Source: Photobacterium atrarenae (GTDB lineage Bacteria > Pseudomonadota > Gammaproteobacteria > Enterobacterales > Vibrionaceae). Taken from it: 64,000 nt of DNA. The notes under the pieces are model-generated. The model was given only the letters and a program-made list of their open reading frames with translations, was not told the DNA's origin and made no database searches. The DNA lies in NCBI RefSeq assembly GCF_024380015.1, contig NZ_CP101508.1, positions 3,392,766 to 3,456,765 on the forward strand. The letters are read 5' to 3'. Shown here one piece after another: positions 44,620 through 52,690 of this stretch (the first letter of the stretch is position 1; each line of letters starts with the position of its first letter). Both the position numbers and the translations under genes were made by a program.

Positions 44620-46509
44620 CTATTCGCCTTTTCTCAGCATGCCTTGTTTTTTCAGATACACCAGCAGCAATGAAATCGCTGCCGGGGTGATCCCGGAAAT
44701 CCGGGATGCCATGCCGATGGTCTCCGGCTTAGCATCATTGAGCTTGCTGATCACCTCATTGGAGAGGCCTTTGACCAGGCTGTAGTCCAGCTCGAGCGGC
44801 AGCTTGGTTTTCTCATGGCGCAGGGATTTCTCCACTTCTTCTTTCTGACGCTCGATATACCCCTGGTATTTGACCTGAGTTTCAACCTGCTCTGCCGCCT
44901 GGGCATCTTCATGCGCCGGGCCGAACATCTCGATGTCCATCAGTTGCTTGTAGTCCACCTCAGGACGACGCAACAGATCTTCACCGCTGGCTTCGCGGAC
45001 GATCGGCGTTTTGAGGATCGCATTGACCTGATCCACCTGATCCGAATTCGGGGTGATCCAAATCCCCTGCAGGCGCTGACGCTCCTGCGCGATGTTTTCC
45101 ATTTTTTGGTTAAAGCGTGCCCAGCGCGTGTCGTCAACCAGCCCGAATTCGCGGCCGATTTCCGTCAGGCGCAGATCGGCATTGTCTTCGCGCAGCAGCA
45201 GGCGGTATTCGGCCCGGGAAGTAAACATCCGGTACGGCTCTTTGGTGCCCATAGTGGACAAATCGTCAATCAATACGCCCATATACGCCTGATCGCGACG
45301 CGGGCTCCAACCTTCTTTATCCTGTGCCTGCAACGCAGCGTTCATCCCGGCCAGCAGGCCCTGGGCAGCAGCTTCTTCATAGCCTGTGGTGCCGTTAATC
45401 TGGCCAGCAAAGAACAGGCCATCGATAAATTTGGTTTCAAAGGTCTGCTTGAGATCGCGCGGGTCGAAGAAATCATACTCAATCGCATAACCCGGACGAA
45501 TGATGGCGGCATTTTCAAAGCCCTTCATCGAGCGGACAATCTGCATCTGAACATCAAACGGCAGGCTGGTGGAGATCCCGTTCGGATACAGCTCATGGGT
45601 CGTCAGGCCTTCCGGCTCGATGAAGATCTGGTGGCTGTTCTTATCGGCAAAACGCATCACCTTGTCTTCGATCGACGGACAGTAACGCGGGCCGATCCCT
45701 TCGATCACCCCGGAGTACATCGGGCTGCGATCCAGATTGCTGCGGATCACTTCATGGGTCTGCTCATTGGTATGGGTGATAAAGCACGGGATCTGGCGGG
45801 GGTGATCCGAGGCTTTGCCCATAAACGAGAACAGCGGCGTCGGGTTATCGCCGTGCTGTGCCTGCAGCTGGCTGAAATCCACCGTGCGCGCATCAATACG
45901 TGGCGGTGTCCCGGTTTTCAGACGATCCACCCGAAACGGGAGTTCGCGCAGGCGGTTCGCCAGGGCGATCGATGGCGGATCCCCGGCACGGCCACCGCTA
46001 TAGTTATCCAGGCCGATGTGGATCTTGCCGCCGAGGAAAGTCCCGACCGTCAGTACCACAGTTTTGCCGCGGAATTTCAGTCCCATTTCGGTGACGACAC
46101 CGACCGCACGATCATTGTCGACGATCAAGTCATCTACGGCTTGCTGGAACAGCATCAGGTTTGGCTGGTTTTCCAACTTTTCGCGGACGGCTGCCTTGTA
46201 CAGGGCACGATCTGCCTGGGCACGGGTGGCACGAACGGCCGGGCCTTTGGATGAGTTCAGGGTCCGGAACTGGATCCCGCCCTTGTCGATCGCCTGGGCC
46301 ATCAGGCCTCCCAGGGCGTCCACTTCTTTAACCAGGTGTCCTTTCCCGATCCCGCCAATGGCTGGGTTACATGACATTTGCCCCAGCGTATCGATGTTAT
46401 GCGTTAAAAGTAAGGTTTTCTGTCCCATTCGGGCAGCTGCCAATGCGGCTTCAGTACCGGCATGGCCGCCACCAACGACGATGACATCAAAGTTATCCTG
46501 GTAAAACAT
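44620..46509 (-). CDS. mnmG: tRNA uridine-5-carboxymethylaminomethyl modification enzyme (GidA)
   Basis: It is an FAD enzyme that, with MnmE, installs the cmnm5 group at U34 of tRNAs reading split boxes. The 629-residue product has the N-terminal FAD motif [19 protein letters not shown], the family block [30 protein letters not shown], and [17 protein letters not shown]. The helical C-terminal domain binds MnmE. Length is the same as E. coli (629). Transcription leads away from oriC, which begins directly before its start; its partner mnmE is across the island. Confidence 0.98.
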   Translation of the reverse strand: MFYQDNFDVIVVGGGHAGTEAALAAARMGQKTLLLTHNIDTLGQMSCNPAIGGIGKGHLVKEVDALGGLMAQAIDKGGIQFRTLNSSKGPAVRATRAQADRALYKAAVREKLENQPNLMLFQQAVDDLIVDNDRAVGVVTEMGLKFRGKTVVLTVGTFLGGKIHIGLDNYSGGRAGDPPSIALANRLRELPFRVDRLKTGTPPRIDARTVDFSQLQAQHGDNPTPLFSFMGKASDHPRQIPCFITHTNEQTHEVIRSNLDRSPMYSGVIEGIGPRYCPSIEDKVMRFADKNSHQIFIEPEGLTTHELYPNGISTSLPFDVQMQIVRSMKGFENAAIIRPGYAIEYDFFDPRDLKQTFETKFIDGLFFAGQINGTTGYEEAAAQGLLAGMNAALQAQDKEGWSPRRDQAYMGVLIDDLSTMGTKEPYRMFTSRAEYRLLLREDNADLRLTEIGREFGLVDDTRWARFNQKMENIAQERQRLQGIWITPNSDQVDQVNAILKTPIVREASGEDLLRRPEVDYKQLMDIEMFGPAHEDAQAAEQVETQVKYQGYIERQKEEVEKSLRHEKTKLPLELDYSLVKGLSNEVISKLNDAKPETIGMASRISGITPAAISLLLVYLKKQGMLRKGE

Positions 46510-46697
46510 GAAACTACCTCAGGTATTCAAAATCGCCAGCGCGTATCTACGAGCAAAGGTGGATCATTCTATCCTTTTTCTGAGGCTGAGAGAATCTTTC
46601 CTGACGATCATTTGATCCGGGAAATCGAAGCACTTAAATATATATAAGATCTTTTTAAAGATCTTTTATTGGATCTACTATTAGGATCATCGGATCG

Positions 46698-46706
46698 TGT
46701 GGATAA
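46698..46706 (-). promoter_or_regulatory. DnaA box R1
   Basis: TGTGGATAA, the perfect consensus TTATCCACA on the minus strand, lies next to the A+T-rich 13-mers as R1 does in E. coli. Confidence 0.93.
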
Positions 46707-46803
46707 GCGTCAAATGATCCTAATGATCATGGTGTTAGAGAGGATCATTTGTTGTGGAGCGGCATGGATCTTCGTAAGGATTAGCTGGGATCAAAAAGCG
46801 TAG

Positions 46804-46812
46804 TTATCAACA
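46804..46812 (+). promoter_or_regulatory. DnaA box, R2-like
   Basis: TTATCAACA, one mismatch to the consensus, in the position of R2. Confidence 0.75.
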
Positions 46813-46838
46813 AGCCCTCGGGCACCTGGATCTTATTC

Positions 46839-46847
46839 AATGGATAA
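46839..46847 (-). promoter_or_regulatory. Weak DnaA box, R3-like
   Basis: AATGGATAA (TTATCCATT on the minus strand), two mismatches to the consensus, spaced between the R2-like and R4 boxes. Confidence 0.6.
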
Positions 46848-46877
46848 CTATGGGTTGATCACCGTTTAGATCTATAG

Positions 46878-46886
46878 TTATCCACA
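46878..46886 (+). promoter_or_regulatory. DnaA box R4
   Basis: TTATCCACA, a perfect consensus box at the mioC-side end of oriC. Confidence 0.93.
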
Positions 46887-46935
46887 GAAAAAAGTTTAAT
46901 TTTGACCTGTTTTGGGTGTATTTTTTGCCGCCTTT

Positions 46936-47382
46936 TTAATCGCCAAGGTTATTTTTCCAGGCTTCCAGCCAGGTTTCCGCCGGATCTTCCGGGACCGGAT
47001 CCTGCGACACATCAATTTCCAATCGCTCTCCCAGGCGGCGGGCGCCTAAAGATCCCAGCAACTGATCGATGTTTTTCGCGGCGGCGCAGAAGGTGTCATA
47101 GCTGCTGTCCCCGAGGCCGATGATTCCGTATGCCAGTGGGCTCAGGTCGGGTTGCTCGCCGGCCAGCTGCTCGGTGAACGGCACAAAGTTATCCGGATAC
47201 TCGCCAGCGCCATGGGTGGAGCAGACCACCAGCCAGGTGTTGTCGGTGTTGAGCGTTGCCAGATCGGCCTGGTTGACTATCTCGGTGCTGTGGCCGTCTT
47301 GCTCCAGTAGCTCGGCGAGGTGGTCCGCAACGTATTCGGCGCCCCCCAGGGTGCTGCCGGTAATTAGCGTAATGTGGCTCAT
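46936..47382 (-). CDS. mioC: MioC flavodoxin-like protein
   Basis: It is an FMN-binding short-chain flavodoxin next to oriC. The 148-residue product (E. coli 147) has the FMN phosphate loop TLITGSTLGGAEYVADHL, then VVCSTHGAGEYPDNFVPF and GIIGLGDSSYDTFCAAAKN, all flavodoxin hallmarks. In E. coli, transcription from the mioC promoter crosses oriC and is repressed by DnaA; here too the gene reads into oriC, and DnaA boxes lie upstream. The island begins in the region just before it. Confidence 0.96.
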   Translation of the reverse strand: MSHITLITGSTLGGAEYVADHLAELLEQDGHSTEIVNQADLATLNTDNTWLVVCSTHGAGEYPDNFVPFTEQLAGEQPDLSPLAYGIIGLGDSSYDTFCAAAKNIDQLLGSLGARRLGERLEIDVSQDPVPEDPAETWLEAWKNNLGD

Positions 47383-47401
47383 GTTGCCCTCTCTCCATCA
47401 A

Positions 47402-47410
47402 TTATTCACA
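47402..47410 (+). promoter_or_regulatory. DnaA box at the mioC promoter
   Basis: TTATTCACA, one mismatch to consensus, just downstream of the candidate mioC -10. DnaA repression of mioC is known in E. coli. Confidence 0.65.
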
Positions 47411-47480
47411 GGCATTGTACTGGCTTTGACGCCGGAGAAAAGCGGCAATTGGTGGGTTTTTTCAGCTTTCAGCCACAGTG

Positions 47481-47489
47481 TTATACACA
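47481..47489 (+). promoter_or_regulatory. DnaA box upstream of mioC
   Basis: TTATACACA is identical to E. coli oriC box R2, placed 99 bases before the mioC start. Confidence 0.8.
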
Positions 47490-47515
47490 AGCGATCCGGA
47501 TCGGATGGCCGCGCG

Positions 47516-47591
47516 GATCCCTGAGGCGGGGTCTGGCAGGATCCGCCCCTCGAGCTGTATGCGTGGATGGGAGGATCCTGCTTCAGGGATC
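47516..47591. repeat. Inverted repeats built on GGATCC
   Basis: GATCCCTGA at 47516-47524 is the reverse complement of TCAGGGATC at 47583-47591, and between them CAGGATCC and GGATCCTG extend the symmetry. The left copy has about 9 extra bases. It may be a SeqA/Dam-related or structural element. Confidence 0.6.
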
Positions 47592-47764
47592 GTTGCAAAG
47601 GGGATAGGGGCCAGATCCACGAGCGGGGAACTGGCGGTCACTCGGCAGCAGGTGCTGTTTCTTTCTGGACGGAACTGAAGGGGCGTTTGGAGATGGCCTG
47701 TGAGCAAGAGTGCTTTTGGGTTGCTTTTCGGTTGGTGGGTTTGATACTCGCGCTGGAATTTGAA

Positions 47765-47978
47765 TCAAAAAGCCATCGAAATAATGTCTTTTGATGAACT
47801 ATCCGGAATTTCCGGATAGTTCACTTTATATTGGGAGGTAAACGGCCGAGCGTTCTCTGCTTGAAAATTGTTGTCGCGTGTTAACCAAATTGGATCTGGC
47901 AGTTGTTCGGAATAATCGAACAACTCAATTTTCGTCCGCTTGGCCTTGAGCAAATATGCTATCGTAGCTGTCGCTCAT
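47765..47978 (-). pseudogene. Small or frameshifted gene after the Doc-like gene
   Basis: An ATG at 47978, 4 bases after the Doc-like stop, opens MSDSYDSIFAQGQADEN and stops at 47925. The overlapping +1 frame then continues as TKIELFDYSEQLPDPIWLTR and on to 47765, a composition (aromatic, acidic) that looks like real protein but has no good start of its own (first usable codon TTG 47953). One reading is a sixth operon gene broken by a one-base shift. Against it, a 27-base perfect palindrome lies within the distal part. No family is recognised. Confidence 0.35.
47796..47822. repeat. 27-base perfect palindrome
   Basis: Arms GAACTATCCGGAA and TTCCGGATAGTTC around a single central T. It has 13-bp perfect arms and lies about 160-190 bases after the Doc-like stop. 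No T-tract on the minus strand follows, so it may be an operon-end hairpin, a protein-binding dyad or a short mobile repeat. Confidence 0.75.
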
Positions 47979-47981
47979 GGC

Positions 47982-48452
47982 TTATTGCTGCTTGTTTTCC
48001 TCAGCTCGTTGAACGGCCTCATAAATTTCTAGTTTCAACGCTATAGAATACTCATCGTCATACAGAATTGAGCTAATGATTTTATGCAGTAGCTCTTTAT
48101 CAATAACGTTATCGGCGACCCAAACCGCGATGTTTTCCATTTCGCGAACAAAATGCTGCACGATGTAGTCAAATCCGTTGAGCTCTAAAAAGTAGGCTCC
48201 GAGTGCCAGAGATGAGCGTTTATTGCCATCGTTGAAGGCATGGTTTTTGTTGATGGAAAACACTAAGTGCGTCAGCTTGTCTTCGATTTCAGGGTAATAC
48301 CAGTCGTTTTGAATATGCTCTAGTGGGCTTTCAAGTTGACCGATATCTTTTGTTCCCGTTAAACCGCCTGATTTTTCGATGATCCAATCGTGGGTACTCA
48401 CTGCGTACGTCACATCGAAGTAAAAGTACCGTGGCTGAGCGTCGTCGGTCAT
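47982..48452 (-). CDS. Doc/Fic family protein of the hsd operon
   Basis: The 156-residue protein has the Fic-fold core with the active loop HAFNDGNKRSS at about 71-81. This is the Doc-type version (H-F-D-G-N-K-R) rather than the AMP-transferase form HxFxxGNGRxxR. Doc of phage P1 phosphorylates EF-Tu; other Doc-like enzymes vary, so the reaction here is unknown. No separate short antitoxin (Phd-type) is present. Its immediate upstream neighbour, one base away, is a predicted DNA-binding protein, suggesting that this or HsdRMS controls it. It is the last intact gene of the five-gene operon and is A+T-richer than core genes. Confidence 0.9.
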   Translation of the reverse strand: MTDDAQPRYFYFDVTYAVSTHDWIIEKSGGLTGTKDIGQLESPLEHIQNDWYYPEIEDKLTHLVFSINKNHAFNDGNKRSSLALGAYFLELNGFDYIVQHFVREMENIAVWVADNVIDKELLHKIISSILYDDEYSIALKLEIYEAVQRAEENKQQ

Positions 48453-48453
48453 A

Positions 48454-49467
48454 TCAGCGGTCCTTCAAACGTTTGAATACGGCCAATGTTTCAGGATCGC
48501 TGAGCTGCTCTTCAAGAGACTTGCTTTTCTCGCCAAGGAAGCGTTCAAAGTCTGCTTCCGGTACGGATTTAATGTAAGCCTCCAGCTTTTCATGCAAAGC
48601 ATCTCTAAAGCACAAGTCTCTACTGGCCATTTTTGTTCTGGCATCGGTTATCAGCGGCCTAAAGAGAGGATGCTGCTCAAAACTGGCAAACAGCAGCTCA
48701 GCTTCTTTTTGCGTCAATGGACGGCCCAGGCTGGTACTCTGGCGCTCTAGCTCGTGAGCGATGCCTGATTCAAAACTTGCGATAAGCGTGAGCACTTCAG
48801 AGTACATGGTTTCACGGATCTTATCCTTTTCGGCCAGCTTGAGTATTTTCTTATACTCCGCTGCATTCTCATGGAAAATGCTTTGGTAGATCAGGTTAGT
48901 AAAGCGGCCATACTTCCACTTATTACCGTCTACGTATTTGTCCAAGGCGTCTGTAAACTGTTTTCGGTAGTTTTCCTCCTGGAACGCCGCCATCAAGTAA
49001 TCTTGATCGCGCTGGTTGATGAACTTGGTATGACCCCCTGCGCGTTCTGCGAGTACATCAATCACAATATCGAGTACACGAGAGCGCAGTTCTTTGGCGC
49101 GTTCACTGTCAGTGAGCAGCATGCCAAGGTTCAAAATGGCACGAAAAGAGAAAATCCCTAACACGCTGGTTTTGGTACCGTCATCGATGTCGGTACCATG
49201 GCTTAAAGCTTTGAATTCTCTAAGTTTTGAGCCTCTTAATATTTGGTAGCCATTGTTTTTCAACTCATCTGCATGGCTGGATAAATAGCGTTCAATCGTA
49301 CGTTCACTGATTTCAAACAATTCCATGACTTGTTGCTTAGTGAACACCGCTTCACCATTAAACTGAACACCACCTAATGCGAGGTGTTGCTCTGCTTTTT
49401 GCAGAGCGTAACGGTTATTCAGAATGTTTTGCCTGTCATGCAAAGACTCAGTGAGATCTTTAGCCAT
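48454..49467 (-). CDS. Predicted DNA-binding protein linked to the type I system (RhuM/Bro-like)
   Basis: The 337-residue protein has a helix-turn-helix near residues 40-62 (VFTKQQVMELFEISERTIER) and a following wing-like GYQILRGSKLREFK. Then comes SFRAILNLGMLLTDSERAKE with a helical stretch reminiscent of the RhuM/Bro-type arrangement (an aromatic-R-A-x-x-L-G segment followed by a long helix). The C-terminal half is helical and charged with no enzyme motif. The start overlaps the hsdR stop by 8 bases, so translation is coupled. It may act as antitoxin or regulator for the Doc-like protein, as a transcriptional regulator of hsd, or as a DNA-targeting subunit; none is proven. Confidence 0.85.
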   Translation of the reverse strand: MAKDLTESLHDRQNILNNRYALQKAEQHLALGGVQFNGEAVFTKQQVMELFEISERTIERYLSSHADELKNNGYQILRGSKLREFKALSHGTDIDDGTKTSVLGIFSFRAILNLGMLLTDSERAKELRSRVLDIVIDVLAERAGGHTKFINQRDQDYLMAAFQEENYRKQFTDALDKYVDGNKWKYGRFTNLIYQSIFHENAAEYKKILKLAEKDKIRETMYSEVLTLIASFESGIAHELERQSTSLGRPLTQKEAELLFASFEQHPLFRPLITDARTKMASRDLCFRDALHEKLEAYIKSVPEADFERFLGEKSKSLEEQLSDPETLAVFKRLKDR

Positions 49468-52400
49468 GCTGGTTCTCCTGTGGTCCAGTTGTACCTTGCT
49501 TCATCATGTCAAAAATCAGCTCAACATAACTTGCCATTACCTGTGGGTCTTTGAGTAGCGTTCGGGCGATATCGCCTTCTTTCAGCAGAGCCTGCACGAC
49601 AGCTTGCTTCACCGCCTGTGGCAAGTCGCCCTTGAGGGCAATCGACTTCTCATGTTTCTCTACCTGCTCAACTACAATCGGGTTCTCTGTCACGCGGGTA
49701 ATAGTACCGTTGGCAAAGTTTCGGCGGCCTGGTTCATCGCCGACATCGCCAAATAGTTCGTTGAGGCGGCGAATGATATCGGCAAGAAACGCCTGTTCGC
49801 GATCGGTTGGGTCGTTGTAATTGGGGCGGATAGGCTCAAGTACCTGATTAACCGCTTCTGGAATTGGCTCTTTGTCATACTTGATTTTGAATTTCTCTAA
49901 CACCAGAGCACTGAGGTCGATGTTTTCTGGTGTTACCCCTTTCAATCGACGTGATAGCAAATGGGCAAATGCGGCAAAGTTTTCCAGTTCAGGATCACCA
50001 AACTCAATCAATTGCGCCATATAGCTGTAGTGCTTCACAAATCGAGCCAAATCTGACTTAAAACGCATCAGTGCTTCGCGCTGCTTGGTGAACTCGCTGC
50101 GTTGCGACTCTGCGTAGTTCGCCGCTTTTTCATCACCCGCAAGGTGCGCTTTGTTGTATTGCTGATCCCAATGGTTTGCAGCATCAACCAGCTCTTTCAG
50201 CTTAACGTTGAACACATTGGTAGGGCGTTGTGTGGCAGCTAGCAGCTTTTTGTGCGCGTGTGACTTTTTGTCGGGAGCTTGGCCGAGAATAGATTTACCA
50301 CGCGCTTGTTTAAACAACTCTAAATCTTGATGGTTGTAGATGCTTTGCTCATCCAGAATCCCTTTGATGTCATAGATGACGTTTACATCTTGCACTTCGT
50401 TGAGCTGCGCGCCTTTGTCGTACTTTTTGAACGCATTGAGAATGGTCTGCGGTTCATTTGCAAAATCAATCACGTAAGTGGTGTCTTTGCCCGGGTAGGT
50501 GCGGTTCAGGCGCGATAGAGTTTGTACCGCTTCTACATCTGAGATCTTCTTATCCAAATACATGGCAACCAGTTTTGGTTGGTTAAAGCCCGTTTGGAAC
50601 TTGTTGGCGACTAGCATGACGCGATATTCGGTTTTCTCGAACTCGTGGCGCAGATCAGCCCCATGTGTGTCGGGATTTAAGTTGTACTCGGTGTACTCTT
50701 TGTCGAAATCAATCCCCAGTGGGTCTTGGCTGTCTTCATCACCCAAATCTTTACCGGGTACTTTGCCTGAGAAGGCAACCAAGGCTTGAATACCTTCGAT
50801 ACCATGTTTTTTGATGTACTTATCAAAGGCGAGCTTGTATTTCACTGCCTGCGGCCTGCCTGATGTCACCACCATGGCTTTGGCTTCACCTTCCAGAAGG
50901 TGAGCGATATTGGCTTTGAAGTGCTCAATAATGAATTCGACTTTTTGGCTAACCGTGGTTGGGTGCAGTGACATCCAACGAGCCAAAGCGCGACGGGCTT
51001 GTTTGCTGTCTACGCGCTTCTCATCCAGATTGTTCTCACCAATTTTGTAAGCCGTATCGTAGTGGGTGTAATTCTCCAGCACATCGAGAATAAAGCCCTC
51101 ATCAATGGCCTGACGTTGGGTGTAGAGGTGGAACGATTCTGGTTTGTTTTCATCTGACACTGGCTGGCTAGGGTCTTTCGGGCGACCAAACAGCATCTTA
51201 GTGCTGTGCTTGGGTGTTGCCGTAAAAGCAAAGTGCGAGACGTTCTTGGGCATGGCACGCGCTTCTTGCACCTTAGTAAGAATGTCCTCAATACTCATTT
51301 GCTCCAACTCTTGAGGGCTCAGGTTTAGCGTAAGCGCTGCGCGTAAACCTTTGGCGGTAGAGCCAGTTTGCGAGGTATGAGCCTCATCAATGATCACAGC
51401 AAAGTTACTTTGCGCCAAAGATTGATTGGTCAGAATTGCCTCTAATGCATATGGGAAGGTTTGAATCGTCACCACAATGATCGGCGTGCCTGTTAGCAGT
51501 GCTTCTGTCAGCTGTTTTGATTTCGACTCGCTACTCTTTTCGCGGTCAATGGCCTTGATCACCCCATATTGATGATCGAGCTGCTGCACCGCATCTTGCA
51601 ACTGCGAATCCAGCACGGTGCGGTCGGTCACAATGATCACGGATTTAAAGACCGCTTTACCATCGGTGCTGCGTAAACGAATCAAATCATGGGCTGTCCA
51701 TGCGATGGTGGAGGTTTTGCCTGAGCCTGCGCTGTGCTCACAAAGATACTGCATGCCTGCGCCATTCTGGCGGGCATCGTCAATCATCTTGTTTACCGCA
51801 TCAAGCTGATGGTAACGGGGGAAAATTTGCGTCTCTTTACGCTGAACCTTGCCATTGCTATCGGCGACTTCTTTGGTTTCGACATACACGAAGCTGTAGA
51901 AGATACGCAGCCAGTTATCTTTTTGGGCGATCTCTTGCCAGAAATAGCTGACCGGATACTCTCCATCTTCACCCGGCAAGTTGATGTGCACGGGCAAATC
52001 AGAGGTAGAACCGTCATGACCTTTATTGAAGGGCAGAAAATAGGTGTTTTCTCCCGCTAGTTTGGTCGCCATGGCGATTTCTGTATCAGACATGGCAAAA
52101 TGCACCACTGCACCGCGTTTAAAGGTTAACAGCGGCTCTTTGCGCTTGGTTTTTGGGTCAACGGGCAAGCGGTCTTGCTTGTACTGTGCAATGGCTGATT
52201 CTATCGATTGAGTGAAATCGGTTTTTAGCTCGGCGGTGGCTACGGGTAGGCCGTTGATAAAGAACACCAAGTCAATTTCCCACTCGCGAGTCGGGCAATA
52301 TTTCAGTTGGCGCACCACGCGCAAAATGTTGTGCTCATAACGGGCAATACGCTCTTCATTGCGCGCATCTTCGGGTTTGCGTTGGCCCATGGCAATGGTG

Positions 52401-52690
52401 CCGCAACCTGCAATGGTAAAGCCTTTACGCAATACATTAATGGTGCCACCTGTTTTACTGGCAAGTGCTTTTTCTAAGCGCTCCAGTAGCACCTGCTCGG
52501 CATTCGCACCATGCAGTTTACTCAGCTTGTGCCAGGCATCTGGCTGGGTGGCCTTTACCCAAGTTATGACATCTTGCGGGTAAATGGCGCTCTGCTGGTC
52601 ATAGTGGCTGGAATGGCCTTCTTTCCAGCCATTGCTCACCAACTGCTCGGTAATATATTGTTCAAAATGTACTTCGTGATGTGCTGCCAT
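49460..52690 (-). CDS. hsdR: Type I restriction enzyme, R subunit (HsdR)
   Basis: It is the ATP-dependent translocase and nuclease subunit that cuts unmethylated DNA at a distance. The 1076-residue product has the N-terminal PD-(D/E)xK nuclease with EIDLVFF (D140) and AELK (E154, K156), then superfamily 2 helicase motifs: Walker A HSAGSGKTST at about 319-328, DEAH at 435-438, FTATP near 495, and the motif VI region VQTLSRLNRTYPGKD. A helical C-terminal domain follows. All key residues are present, so it should be active. Its start overlaps the hsdS stop by one base. Confidence 0.95.
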   Translation of the reverse strand: MAAHHEVHFEQYITEQLVSNGWKEGHSSHYDQQSAIYPQDVITWVKATQPDAWHKLSKLHGANAEQVLLERLEKALASKTGGTINVLRKGFTIAGCGTIAMGQRKPEDARNEERIARYEHNILRVVRQLKYCPTREWEIDLVFFINGLPVATAELKTDFTQSIESAIAQYKQDRLPVDPKTKRKEPLLTFKRGAVVHFAMSDTEIAMATKLAGENTYFLPFNKGHDGSTSDLPVHINLPGEDGEYPVSYFWQEIAQKDNWLRIFYSFVYVETKEVADSNGKVQRKETQIFPRYHQLDAVNKMIDDARQNGAGMQYLCEHSAGSGKTSTIAWTAHDLIRLRSTDGKAVFKSVIIVTDRTVLDSQLQDAVQQLDHQYGVIKAIDREKSSESKSKQLTEALLTGTPIIVVTIQTFPYALEAILTNQSLAQSNFAVIIDEAHTSQTGSTAKGLRAALTLNLSPQELEQMSIEDILTKVQEARAMPKNVSHFAFTATPKHSTKMLFGRPKDPSQPVSDENKPESFHLYTQRQAIDEGFILDVLENYTHYDTAYKIGENNLDEKRVDSKQARRALARWMSLHPTTVSQKVEFIIEHFKANIAHLLEGEAKAMVVTSGRPQAVKYKLAFDKYIKKHGIEGIQALVAFSGKVPGKDLGDEDSQDPLGIDFDKEYTEYNLNPDTHGADLRHEFEKTEYRVMLVANKFQTGFNQPKLVAMYLDKKISDVEAVQTLSRLNRTYPGKDTTYVIDFANEPQTILNAFKKYDKGAQLNEVQDVNVIYDIKGILDEQSIYNHQDLELFKQARGKSILGQAPDKKSHAHKKLLAATQRPTNVFNVKLKELVDAANHWDQQYNKAHLAGDEKAANYAESQRSEFTKQREALMRFKSDLARFVKHYSYMAQLIEFGDPELENFAAFAHLLSRRLKGVTPENIDLSALVLEKFKIKYDKEPIPEAVNQVLEPIRPNYNDPTDREQAFLADIIRRLNELFGDVGDEPGRRNFANGTITRVTENPIVVEQVEKHEKSIALKGDLPQAVKQAVVQALLKEGDIARTLLKDPQVMASYVELIFDMMKQGTTGPQENQHG

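Larger units (their letters stand above)
46510..46935. other. oriC: Chromosomal replication origin oriC
   Basis: This 426-base region between mnmG and mioC is the Vibrio oriCI position. It has an A+T-rich unwinding part (about 46630-46690) with repeated 13-mer-like units starting AAGATCTTTTTAA, AAGATCTTTTATT and GGATCTACTATTA. DnaA boxes follow at 46698-46706 (TGTGGATAA), 46804-46812 (TTATCAACA), 46839-46847 (TTATCCATT on minus) and 46878-46886 (TTATCCACA). I count 16 GATC (Dam) sites between 46562 and 46872. The order closely follows E. coli oriC. Bidirectional replication should start here. Confidence 0.96.
47383..47764. other. mioC upstream region, DnaA boxes and GATC cluster
   Basis: No gene is supported in these 382 bases. 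Nearest mioC are TTATTCACA at 47402-47410 and the perfect DnaA-type box TTATACACA at 47481-47489, with a candidate minus-strand -10 (TACAAT, 47419-47414). From about 47490 to 47625 there are seven GATC sites, four of them within GGATCC, arranged partly as inverted repeats. The rest is G-rich and without features. The transition to A+T-rich island DNA is near 47750. Confidence 0.7.

Noticed and set aside
44815..46254. A 479-codon open frame on the plus strand opposite mnmG
   Set aside because: Shadow of mnmG, which has full-length family similarity.
46560..46880. CRISPR-like short repeats
   Set aside because: The recurring GATC-containing words are Dam sites and 13-mers of oriC; there is no regular repeat-spacer spacing. 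No CRISPR array is present in the window.
42276..46935. parS sites near parAB/oriC
   Set aside because: I looked for TGTTCCACGTGGAACA- or TGTTTCACGTGAAACA-like 16-mers by eye and found none; they are presumably elsewhere.
47383..47981. A second copy of the 18-bp attachment core (attR) at the mioC side
   Set aside because: No match to TTACTTGCCGATACAGAA was seen. It may have been lost with a deletion, so no boundary is claimed there.
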